A stretch of 64,000 nucleotides of DNA, from NCBI RefSeq assembly GCF_000340215.1, contig NW_006921540.1:2101662-2165661 (forward strand), written 5' to 3'. Below are positions 1 through 8,343 of this stretch, piece by piece. The notes under the pieces are model-generated. The model had not been told where the DNA came from, did not search any database, and worked only from the letters and a program-made list of their open reading frames with translations. The stretch is from Pseudocercospora fijiensis CIRAD86. Lineage: Eukaryota; Ascomycota; Dothideomycetes; Mycosphaerellales; Mycosphaerellaceae. The first letter of the stretch is position 1, and each line of letters begins with the position of its first letter. Made by a program: the position numbers and the translations under genes.

Positions 1-651
1 TTCTCACTATGTGTCCAAGATCATATCTCCTCCCTTCCAACCTTCGAAACACATCAAACTCCCTAAACGTCACCCACTCAACCTTGGCTTGCACAACTAT
101 CTCCTACCGAACCTTCCTCGCCAACCCCAAAACCGCAGGTTGAACCACGACTCCAATCCGAATACACCCCGGATCCAACCCATCCTTCACCCTGCCCGCC
201 CAACAGCACATCCAACACTTCCGATTCCGAATCCATCTCTCCCCACTCCGACTCCTCCGTAGCTGATCAGGCTGGATCCTCAACTCCCGTACCAGCGATA
301 CAGCATCGCTCGGCAATTTTTTTTTTTTTTCAGAAACTCCATCGCGGAGATTTCGTCGGCCATTTGGAACGTGTTCGTGCTATAGTACATGGCCAGCGCT
401 TCCGCGCGGATTTTTGGGTGGGATTGGAGGAGGGCGGGTTCGTGGTGGGGGATTTCTGGAGAGGTGATGATGAAGATTCTGCGGCGGCTGACGTGGATGG
501 TTTGGTTTTGGGGGAGTGTGAGGGAGTAGATTGTATTTCGGAGTTCTAGGGGGAGGTCGAGGAAGGTTTTAGTGTAGGGGTTTTGAGGGTGTAAGGCTGC
601 GATTGTGGGTTCTTTAACTTGTTTGCGATTGCCTAAGCAACTCGTTAATAT
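1..651 (-). pseudogene. 2EXR/F-box-like domain protein fragment, frame broken
   Basis: Reading the minus strand from about 609 downwards gives FLDLPLELRNTIYSLTLP, then HPKIRAEALAMYYSTNTF. This is the pattern of the fungal 2EXR/F-box-like domain (LP-ELRN-IY, then IR-EAL--YY--NTF). The frame then runs into 14 A on the minus strand (T at 317-330). After it, protein-like sequence continues in another frame (VSLVRELRIQPDQL and onward) to the window edge. A run of 12 or 15 would keep one frame, so this is either a real frameshift or a homopolymer error. No ATG lies at a sensible N-terminus; an ATA at 649-651 stands where one could have been, and its change fits CpA to TpA. These proteins are very numerous in ascomycetes and mostly of unknown function. 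The gene runs off the left edge. Confidence 0.55.
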
Positions 652-959
652 GCTTTTTATGCCTATCTCGCCTTGAATGAGTGTAGTGATAGTGGTGAAA
701 TCGGGAGGACTTGCGACTGTAGTTCTGAAAATTCGCGTGCGTCCTGTGTGAAAAGTCTCAGCCTAATCCAAAAGCTTGTATAGGGGAGGGTGTAAGCATA
801 TATGCACAAGGCTTAGCTTAGGCGACGTTCCAATTCAACTCTTAACGATATTCTCGATTTATGATAGCGATTACTCGAGTCTCCACTCAAATCCTTACAC
901 AATTGAATCGCTCTTAGAATCCGGATGTTAGGATATAGGTCATATTAGCGTACTCTCCA
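652..959. other. non-coding, nothing recognised
   Basis: AT-moderate sequence without a supported gene, RNA or repeat. It separates two broken genes. Confidence 0.5.
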
Positions 960-1363
960 CAACTGAGAAAAGACGTGCTTACCGTAAGGAAACTTCCTAA
1001 TTACAACATTACTAGTATACTTCCAAGGCTCAATCGAACAAGTAGCTTCTTTTTGGTCGTACGTCTCTCCCTTACTAACCTTCTTCCCGGCATAATCGAT
1101 TCGAACCTGATTAACAGTGCGCCTCGAGACATCTCTATCGAAATATTTCAGTAGCAGGGCTGAGTCTCGCCATTCCGATCAGTGCGCGCCCAGTCACCTT
1201 CCACGTTAGCACCAAGCTTGATGAATTCGGGAGAGTAGAAGGCAGTTCTAGATGCATCGGTCGTAGGATAGAAGATTTCATTATAAATCCAACCTTCAAA
1301 CTTCCATTCGGCAGAATCCCTTCTAGTCACGTCGGCCTTCAAGAAATGGTTCTACTGTTCAAC
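960..1363 (-). pseudogene. remnant of an unknown protein
   Basis: On the minus strand a protein-like frame (1342 down to 1148) reads through EWKFEGWIYNEIFYP and ends in a stop after ETQPCY. Protein-like sequence continues just below in a shifted frame (DVSRRTVNQVRIDYAGKK, then CSIEPWKYTSNVV). Upstream the same first frame has a TAG directly after a CAG codon. The two pieces look like one gene broken by a small indel and a stop. I do not recognise the family, and a short intron at the junction is possible. The evidence is only that both pieces look coding. Confidence 0.35.
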
Positions 1364-1720
1364 GTAGCTTATAGCGTGTAGCTAGTGGGAGTGCGTGCTT
1401 ATAGGCGAAGAAGTGGTCGCCGCCCGAAAGGATGCCTGTCTGGCATACCGAGCACTTCGAGCCTGATTGCAAACCACTTGCATTCTACGATTGAATCGTG
1501 GTCACTTGGTTTTCAGCTCAAGCTTTTGAGGACGAATTCCAGTATTCGACAGTCTTATTATCATTATTGTCTTGACACTCCTCCTTACTATCTTTCTCTA
1601 TTTCCTCCTAGCTCTCGTAAGATATCCTTCGATTCCTTCGATCTTCCAAAAGCTCGTCTATCGTGTGTCTCCTTCGAGGCCCTCGAACCGAGCATCCTTA
1701 GTGTACGCCATTCGGTGCAT
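1364..1720. other. non-coding, nothing recognised
   Basis: Open frames here on the plus strand are rich in S, R and L and look like chance. I see no gene, RNA or repeat. Confidence 0.4.
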
Positions 1721-2428
1721 TCAGAATAGCGTATCTAGTAGGCACCTTCCTGATCTGAAGGGCCCCGATTCACGCTGTATGTGATGTGCCGGTCTGCCGT
1801 TATCGTGTATGTCTCCGAAGTAGACCGCGCGCACCTTGTGCTGGGTCTTAAAGGCCTTAAGAAACGTCCATTGCGGGTGTAGCGGGAAGGTCTTCGCTGG
1901 CGGGCGCCCGATCGGCTTCTTGCCTGCATTACAGTCGTAGATAAATAGGCCACACCCTGCATATGCCGGTAGCTTAACAAACGCGACTGCCCGTGCATGC
2001 CATTCATCCTGCTCGTATTTTTTCCGCCTGCCTAGTGGGTTCGTCGTAGCCGTAGTGAAGAGCGCGATCCTTACCGCCGGCTTACTCCCGTCCGGTCTTT
2101 GGATCTTCGCCTATATAAAGCTCTCGAATGCGCCCATCCTACCGGATTCGCCTCCTACGTACTGACTTTTCTAATCGCCCGTCGTGAAGGCAATGTTGTG
2201 CGGGCGTATATAGATACATTCGTCTCCATATCGCGTCTCCGCCTCTTCCCGTATCCTCGCGAGAAATCGGTCGAGTACCATAGTAATCGTAAGAGCCTCG
2301 GCGTCTTCGACAGTCTTAGGCTTCCCGAACAGCTCTGCTATATTCTTGGACCGTGTTCTCGCAGGAGTTGCCCACGGCTCCTAATATCGAATAGAATAGC
2401 TCGGGTACTGATGCGGGATACCTAACAT
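1721..2428 (-). pseudogene. unknown protein, 236-codon frame with three TAG stops
   Basis: From an ATG at 2426-2428 to a TGA at 1721-1723, one minus-strand frame of exactly 236 codons is interrupted only by three TAG codons. Everything between reads as protein, for example KPKTVEDAEALTITMVLDRF, KPAVRIALFTTATTNPL and HHIQRESGPFRSGRCLLDTL. All three stops can be explained as CAG (Gln) changed to TAG, the CpA to TpA change of RIP. That suggests the gene belongs to a repeated family in this genome. I do not recognise the family, so no function is assigned. A reading with short introns over the stops is unlikely because the flanking codons continue in frame. Confidence 0.6.
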
Positions 2429-2884
2429 ATGAGCAGTTGTCCGTTATTTGTTGGCCTTCTTTGCTTTACAGAGATTGCAGTGTGACTGCAGAGCTCTATA
2501 ACGATCGACATCGTGACACTTCGTCTGGATGTCGTGAGAGCCGTAAGACGATGGAATTGAGGAAGTCGTCAAGAATTATGAAGGCGATTGAGCAAAGCGA
2601 CTGCCAAGACTAAGAACAGCAAGGTTGCGGGAAGAACCTTACACCGGCGTCGGACATGAAACGCTGCGCATCATCATGCTTGCCTGAAGCTCAGCACGCG
2701 CCAGACAACGCTACACTTCAAACACACCACCACCACCACCTCACTTCCATCAGCAATACATATCGGGCGACGCGACCACCGTCAACAGCCGCCTGTCAGA
2801 CCAAAAAGACAACACATTCGCCAACAGGTCGCCTGAACAAGTCACCACTCGAACCCAAGGCTCCTCGCAACCACATCATCCATC
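2429..2884. other. intergenic, presumed UMP1 promoter and 5' leader
   Basis: Nothing is recognised in the left part. The right part (about 2656-2884) is C/A-rich with CAC repeats near 2722-2740. It lies directly upstream of the UMP1 start, so it probably holds the promoter and 5' leader. Confidence 0.4.
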
Positions 2885-3417
2885 ATGGTCAGTCGAACAC
2901 CCACCTACCCATCTACTTACCATACCATACCAGCGCACTAACAAAAGTCACCTCCCAGTCCCTCCGCATCGTCCCAGCTCCTTCCCACCCCTCAACCACA
3001 ACCCCCAACCTCGGCGCCCCTTCCGCCCCAGGCGTCCACGACACCCTCCGCGCCAACCTAAGCTTGTCCACATCAGCGGCCCCGAAAGCCTCCGCACCAT
3101 CCAACACCCTCTCCTCGCATCCCCTGGAATCACGTCTCTCGCAATGGCGCACCCAACAAGACCACCTCAAAATGGAAATGTTGAGACGCCAGTTCGGAAT
3201 CGCAGAACCGGTGAGACGTCAGATGGAATTACAGATTGTGCGGGCAGGCGAGTGGAGACCGGCGGTGTTTGGGGCGACGGCGGGACTTCATGCGGATATT
3301 TTGAGTGGGAGGGATTGTGAGATTGGATGGGAGGATGTTTTTACTGGGGAGGAGTTGAGGGAGACGGTGGATTTTCATGTGGAGATGGAGGGGAGATTCA
3401 GGATGGGGGAGTGGTAG
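2885..3417 (+). CDS. UMP1: proteasome maturation factor Ump1
   Basis: Ump1 is the short-lived chaperone that sits inside half-proteasomes, helps join two 20S halves and is then the first substrate degraded. Exons are 2885-2887 and 2959-3417, giving 153 residues (yeast about 148). The mature start reads MSLRIVPAPSHP, followed by SAPGVHDTLRANL. The conserved C-terminal half holds HPLESRLSQW, EMLRRQFGIAEPVRRQMEL and the family block RDCEIGWEDVFTGEELRE. The start was chosen because an ATG at 2885 is followed at once by a GTCAGT donor, and the CAG acceptor at 2956-2958 joins it in frame to SLRIVP. The first coding exon is therefore only the three bases of the ATG. The longer frame opening at 2656 has no Ump1-like N-terminus and reads through the intron. 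It is convergent with the ubiquitin-like gene downstream. Confidence 0.9.
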
Positions 3418-3944
3418 ATTGATTGCTGCTGCGCGGGTGTGGTTACAAGGAATGATGGATGTGTTTTCGAGGGAGACATGGAAAATGCAGCACTGACTGC
3501 ATGCACTACGCATAGAGCTATGTATGCTTCGCTGTATACTACTAGCTTGCATCAATGTCCGTGATGTACTGCTACTACAAGCTGCATTAGTACGAAACGA
3601 GAAAGAAATGTATAACAAAACCGATAGCCCAAATCACGCTGCGTGTCTCATATGCCGTAGCTTAAGACTGTCTATTCCATACACAGTAGTAGTAGAAGTG
3701 CTTCCTTAGCATCATTCCTAGAATGAATGCGGACGCCCGTGCAAAACAATATGTGCCTGCTGCCGTCAACCACAAAGCGCAGAACTCCCCGCCAAAAATC
3801 CTTGCTCAATAAACGCCGCCAATGCCAGACGCCATGGTGCTTCGAGAGCACTGATAGCTCTCGCTCTCGCACGAGTGATGCGGTATACGCCTCGACACCT
3901 CGATTTCCAACAGCGAGCGTTCCATTCATCCCATCTCTACTTCC
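3418..3944. other. intergenic between convergent genes
   Basis: This holds the presumed 3' ends of UMP1 and of the ubiquitin-like gene. No further gene is supported; frames here have no family pattern. Confidence 0.5.
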
Positions 3945-4733
3945 TCATAATATCACACACCTACAACCCGCTCCGCCCTCGCCGTCGTCCCTCGATCGGG
4001 TCACGCCTGCTTTGCCTGTACCTTTGGCACCAGCTGTGTCGTCGTCGTCAATCAAGTCTGCAGGTTTGACGGTCATGTGAACCACATTCGTCGACGCGAT
4101 GTTGAAAGGGAAATCTGCATTTACCCCCGAATTAGCATAAATTTGGGAGAGACAGCAGGCCAAAGACTCACCTTTGAGCGTGGACTTATCCTCAATCATT
4201 CTCCCCATAACAATAAGTCGTATCGAGCTGGGACTCGCAGGTCTAGGTTCCCATTCGCTTCTCCAATCCGTCCATATCAATTCCTTTAACTGGTATCCAC
4301 TCAGTTCCCTAGGTTCGAATGTTCCTTCCGGCTTCTTGACCTCCACTTTCCGATTTCTGAGATACTTCTCATCGATTTTATAAGGGTGTCGTGCGCCGGT
4401 TGTGAGCATGAGAGATATGCTTAACACGGGCCCCGAGTTGGTTTGTGTGTGAACTATTGGGGCGTCGGTGGCTGGGCCTAGATGTTCTGTCTCCTGGCGA
4501 TTGAGTGTGGGCTGTTCTGCTAGTGCTGTGGTTGCCGATACTGGGGCGGAGTCGCCGGCTGGGGTCGGCGGTATTGATTGAAAGGCATCGTGGAATTCAG
4601 CTGGGCTGGCAGGTGTCTGTGGCTCGGCGTTTGACTTGTGTAGCGTCGACATCTCTACTGGCTTCGCTTCCGCAGCTGTGTTGACGACTGGAATCGCCGC
4701 CGCTGCAGCAACGGCATCGACTTGAGAAGCCAT
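3945..4733 (-). CDS. membrane-anchored ubiquitin-like protein (MUB/UBL3 type)
   Basis: Exons are 4172-4733 and 3945-4114, giving 243 residues. The first 95 or so are a low-complexity A/P/T/E region. A ubiquitin-like fold follows (ISLMLTTGARHPYKIDEKYL, then RLIVMGRMIEDKSTLK), and the protein ends in CRCVIL. The CVIL end is a CAAX box with a final Leu, so geranylgeranylation is expected. Together with the UBL3-like domain this matches proteins that hold ubiquitin-like domains, and sometimes E2 enzymes, at the plasma membrane. The intron (4115-4171, 57 nt, donor GTGAGT, branch GCTAAT) is a multiple of three, so an unspliced reading stays open but inserts 19 foreign residues into the domain. I start at the ATG at 4733; the frame above it opens only with TTG. 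Confidence 0.82.
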   Translation of the reverse strand: MASQVDAVAAAAAIPVVNTAAEAKPVEMSTLHKSNAEPQTPASPAEFHDAFQSIPPTPAGDSAPVSATTALAEQPTLNRQETEHLGPATDAPIVHTQTNSGPVLSISLMLTTGARHPYKIDEKYLRNRKVEVKKPEGTFEPRELSGYQLKELIWTDWRSEWEPRPASPSSIRLIVMGRMIEDKSTLKGESLACCLSQIYANSGVNADFPFNIASTNVVHMTVKPADLIDDDDTAGAKGTGKAGVTRSRDDGEGGAGCRCVIL

Positions 4734-5634
4734 GAGTCCCGCGCGCTCTCCTTCAAACTCAACGCTCCTGCCCAAAGTGAGTCTTCTGTCTCTCGCTCGC
4801 TCTTTTCTGTTTGGTGTATGTCTTCTGGTATGACGATATGCGCTTGCTCCAAGGAAGGTATCACCAATGTCGTCGTCTTGCCGTCCCCACCCTCGACATG
4901 AACTCCGCGGAACGCAAGTTATGGTAAGCGAGCGACAAAGAAGGCTTCAATTGCTGTGCCAGACACCGTGCCAGCAGATTCTCCCGAGGGTCCGTCGATT
5001 CTCCCGTCGAGCTCACGCTGGTGTGAGAGAAAAGGTCCAAGTGGCTCGGTGCAGGTGAAGCTGGGCTGGGCTGGAAGTGAGCGCGTGGCTTAATCAGGAA
5101 GGTTTCCAGGCGTTCGAATCGCGGCGCGTGCGGGCCGACGAAAGAACAAGGAACTGGTTCGCGCAGGCGCAGGATTGAATCGATGTGGCGATGCGCTATT
5201 TCTGTCCATCTCATGACGATCAAGACATACAACTCAATAATAATACTGATAACAAGTCGGCGTTCCGGCTCGCCGGCAAGACTCACGCTTTCTCTTGACA
5301 ATATGTAATATCGATCGGAACATGCGGCTCGGAGATTCATAGAATAGCCAAGGACATAACCCCAGACCTCCCCGCAACGCAGGCGAGAAGGTGGACTGAG
5401 GACTCGCGGCCTGCACGAGATAGCCGGCAGGAAGGATGATTCATCTTGACGCCACACTGTGAGAGCCCGACCTTGGCTTTGGACATGTGTGCCCGTACTA
5501 CGATTTATGCTATGCTTTCGTGGGTATCATCCTCGCGCTTCAATGCCAACATGCTACCAACAGCGCTCCGGATTCGCTCACATATTAAACGCCAATATGC
5601 GCAACCATGCATTGGCTACAGCTTGCGAAACGCC
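4734..5634. other. intergenic, no gene supported
   Basis: This lies between the minus-strand ubiquitin-like gene (its promoter side) and the 3' end of NMD3. A 198-codon minus frame at 4861-5457 has no recognisable domain and an R/S-rich composition, so I do not call it. Confidence 0.5.
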
Positions 5635-7179
5635 TTACTCTTCATCATCCATGCCCATGTCCTCCATCTCGTCAATAAGCTGGTCCATAGGTATCGTCAA
5701 CCCTTCATCGTCCTCCCCATCATCTGTCTCCATTTCACTCATAGCATCGACTTCCTTCTTCTGGTGCTTCCTGTACAAGTTGAGTCCTTGCCTCAGCTCG
5801 GGATCAGCCTCAACATCCTGCAAGAACTGCTCATAGTCGATCTCATCACGCTCCAGATCCTGTTTCCGGGCCTTCATATCAGACTCTTCACGGGCCATTC
5901 GTCGTAATTTCCAGTTGCGGTTGTTCTTCTTGTTCTTCTTTCGCTGGGCGAATTTCTTCTTGACGAGGATAACATCGGGAATTGTGCCAGAGTATTGTTT
6001 TGATTCCTCGATGGCTTCGTAGTTCTCGTTGTTAAATTGAGTGCCGGTCATGAGATATCCCATGACACTGTCGCCAGGATGCAGGATGCTGCCAAGATGT
6101 GTCCTGCAGAGGTATTCGGTGTTGCTGGTGTCTGACGCACGCACGACCGTGGCTTCAGCGAGGAGATATCGGCCTTTCACTGGGCCTACTGGTTCAATGT
6201 CCATGACAATAAATTCGACGAGATCCTTCACATCCGCAAGAGGCGCAAATGGTGCTCGCCAGTAAATTGGTGTGCTGAGATCTGCTGTTTGAAGAGTATT
6301 CGGATCGAGAAAGTTCACCGCGGTGCCGACTCGGTAGCAAAGGGTCAGTGGTGAGATGTTGCCGATTTGTCGCGCGATTGAGATTGGAAGTGCTACCAGG
6401 TCGTCCTTGCATATAGGAACCAATTCGCATGAAAAGGAGAACTTATAGCTCTTCTTACTGGTGTGCGTATCCATGGAGATGAGTTCGTGGCTCTTTTTCG
6501 TGGTGACAGGCGCCACGGAATGCAAAAAGTCCAAGAACTTCTCAGCCGAGTTTCTTTCCGCAAAGAAGAAATCGATTCCGTTCTGCACTTCCTTGATGTT
6601 GATCGTATCCTTGTGCGCGCCTTGCTTCAAGATGAGCTGCTCTAGGTACAAGAAAGTGCGCTTGTGTGGGACCTTTTGCCGAACTTGCACCACAGCCCGC
6701 CATGTGTTGTGTGTGTATGACTTTGCGCAGTCTGGGCACTGTTTCCACTGCTGCACAAATTCCACGTCGAATGTCTGCTGTAGTATCGTCCCTTGCAGCG
6801 CCTCTTGCTGAACTGTGATCTTGACTTTAATTCGCCTCGAGTGCGGCTCAGTCCAGATGAAACTCGCATCTATGATCCTCGTCTTGCTCAGTCCTCTCAA
6901 CTTTTTCAAACACAATGCTAAAAGTTCTCTTGACTCTGGAGCGGCCACAATCCATTGCGCAGGTGGAGCATGCCACCTATCGCAATCTCTGCACATGTGT
7001 AGTACACCATCTCGCTCGATTCCGGATGTGATGTCGATTGTGAGCTTAAGGCAGTCCGAACATAGCGCGCCTGCTGCTTGAGTGCCGTCGATTGGAGCGC
7101 CACAGTTGTAGCAGAGCACCGTCGCCGCCGTTGTAGGTCGATGCTCCAGAGGAACGTGTGAGTCGATTTCCATCGACAT
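5635..7179 (-). CDS. NMD3: 60S ribosomal export protein Nmd3
   Basis: Nmd3 is the adaptor that loads late pre-60S subunits onto the exportin Crm1 and is released in the cytoplasm. The single-exon gene gives 514 residues, close to yeast (518). The N-terminus carries the family's zinc-binding pairs: CYNCGAPID (Cys23, Cys26), then CSDC, CRDCDRW and CPDCAKSY. The central part includes KVPHKRTFLYLEQLILKQGA and GIDFFFAERNSAEKFLDFL. The C-terminus is basic (KKKFAQRKKNKKNNRNWKL) then acidic and Met-rich, ending GMDDEE. This is where nuclear localisation and leucine-rich export signals lie in the family, and LTIPMDQLIDEMEDM is a candidate export signal. I start at ATG 7177-7179; a second ATG lies two codons inside, and the longer frame opens only with TTG. 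Confidence 0.95.
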   Translation of the reverse strand: MSMEIDSHVPLEHRPTTAATVLCYNCGAPIDGTQAAGALCSDCLKLTIDITSGIERDGVLHMCRDCDRWHAPPAQWIVAAPESRELLALCLKKLRGLSKTRIIDASFIWTEPHSRRIKVKITVQQEALQGTILQQTFDVEFVQQWKQCPDCAKSYTHNTWRAVVQVRQKVPHKRTFLYLEQLILKQGAHKDTINIKEVQNGIDFFFAERNSAEKFLDFLHSVAPVTTKKSHELISMDTHTSKKSYKFSFSCELVPICKDDLVALPISIARQIGNISPLTLCYRVGTAVNFLDPNTLQTADLSTPIYWRAPFAPLADVKDLVEFIVMDIEPVGPVKGRYLLAEATVVRASDTSNTEYLCRTHLGSILHPGDSVMGYLMTGTQFNNENYEAIEESKQYSGTIPDVILVKKKFAQRKKNKKNNRNWKLRRMAREESDMKARKQDLERDEIDYEQFLQDVEADPELRQGLNLYRKHQKKEVDAMSEMETDDGEDDEGLTIPMDQLIDEMEDMGMDDEE

Positions 7180-7500
7180 GGCGAGCGGGCGATGTCTCGA
7201 TTGATGTGGCCAAATCCTTGCTATCAAAAAATACCGAGAGACTCAGCGTGGTACTCTGGAAATGCTGTAGAGGGTTTGACTCGAAATGGGGAGTTTCGTG
7301 GTGTTCGAGAATACGAAGAGTCGGTGGCCACAGATGCTTTGAAATGATCGAAAGAAGTCTCAGACCCCTGCGCTTCGATAAGATACGCGGCTGGGTCTGC
7401 CGAAACCCTGTTGGCTGAGGGACGGGACTTGCCGCCTCAGACGATCTTTGGCAGGCGCATATGCTGTACAGTACATGAGCCTCTATTCCGAAAGTCTTTC
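7180..7500. other. intergenic, presumed NMD3 promoter
   Basis: This is the upstream region of NMD3 and the 3' flank of the next minus-strand gene. No gene is seen. Confidence 0.5.
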
Positions 7501-7926
7501 TCACAGAATTCCGCTTTCCTGCCTCTCTATAACACTCCACAACAGCTCAACCTCGAACCCAGACTCCAACATACCGCTTTCCAACAGAACTCGCAAATCT
7601 ATCAACAACAAGTCCTCCTCCTGCACCTGATTCAAACCACCATGATCTCCGAACCCATCCCCCTCCAAAGCACCAACCTCCCTCCAAAAATCAAACCCGC
7701 TCAACCCCTTCAAATGATCCTGCGCCTCATATCTAAGCACCCTCCACCTCCCATCCTCACTCAATTTAAACTTAACACAAGCAACACTCCGCCTCGCCAA
7801 CCCCGACCCAAGAACCCCAAGGATTTCAAACTCCATCCAGACCCTTCCCAAACCCCTTCCTTCATCACGCACTTCATCCATACCCAGAATCACAACCTCA
7901 GCATTCGGTCTCAATCTCCCGACCAT
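7501..7926 (-). CDS. small hypothetical protein, possibly NTF2-like fold
   Basis: The minus frame from ATG 7924-7926 to the stop at 7501 gives 141 residues. The core reads GRVWMEFEILGVLG, RRSVACVKFKLSEDGRWRVL and HLKGLSGFDFWREVGALEGD. Its alternating beta pattern with a DGRW turn recalls small NTF2/SnoaL-like proteins of fungi. That is a resemblance only, and no catalytic residues can be named. The coding strand is G/A-rich; the opposite strand is an equally long Pro-rich frame that I take as the shadow. An extra upstream exon cannot be excluded, because the sequence just before the ATG is pyrimidine-rich. Confidence 0.5.
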   Translation of the reverse strand: MVGRLRPNAEVVILGMDEVRDEGRGLGRVWMEFEILGVLGSGLARRSVACVKFKLSEDGRWRVLRYEAQDHLKGLSGFDFWREVGALEGDGFGDHGGLNQVQEEDLLLIDLRVLLESGMLESGFEVELLWSVIERQESGIL

Positions 7927-8343
7927 TATGAGAGAGAGGCAAAAGCAATCGTGAAGTACCACGCGAGATGTCAGATCTCACAGACTGTTAGCGTTGATGT
8001 CAAAAAGTGCACCATTTGACGCCGTGGAACTCTAAATTGCGCAGCATTGCCGACCATGTGACCGCAGAGCGTGTTGGTGCACTCTGATGACTACCAGTCA
8101 TGCTACTCGGATTGAGATTGTTACTGAAAGAGTGAATGAATCACGACGTGTAAAACTAATACACTTGCTATGAAAGTATAAACATTCTCTCAAGTCAGGG
8201 GGTATAGGCGCTGCGATAATGCTCAACAACCCATCAAAAAGACGCAACGCCATCGCAGAATGCCCCGCCCTCATTCTTATCACGCCTCTCCCATGCAAAC
8301 AAAACAAATGAAAACTTCTTGGAGCAGCCCAATGTCAACGGCT
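7927..8343. other. intergenic
   Basis: This holds the presumed 3' flank of the dynein gene and the promoter side of the small hypothetical gene. No gene is seen. Confidence 0.5.

Noticed and set aside
4861..5457. 198-codon minus-strand frame
   Set aside because: No domain, R/S/P-rich composition and no splice logic; lies in the promoter region of the ubiquitin-like gene.
7411..8019. 202-codon plus-strand Pro-rich frame
   Set aside because: It opens with a non-ATG codon, lies opposite the better minus-strand frame at 7501-7926, and mirrors its G/A-rich coding strand.
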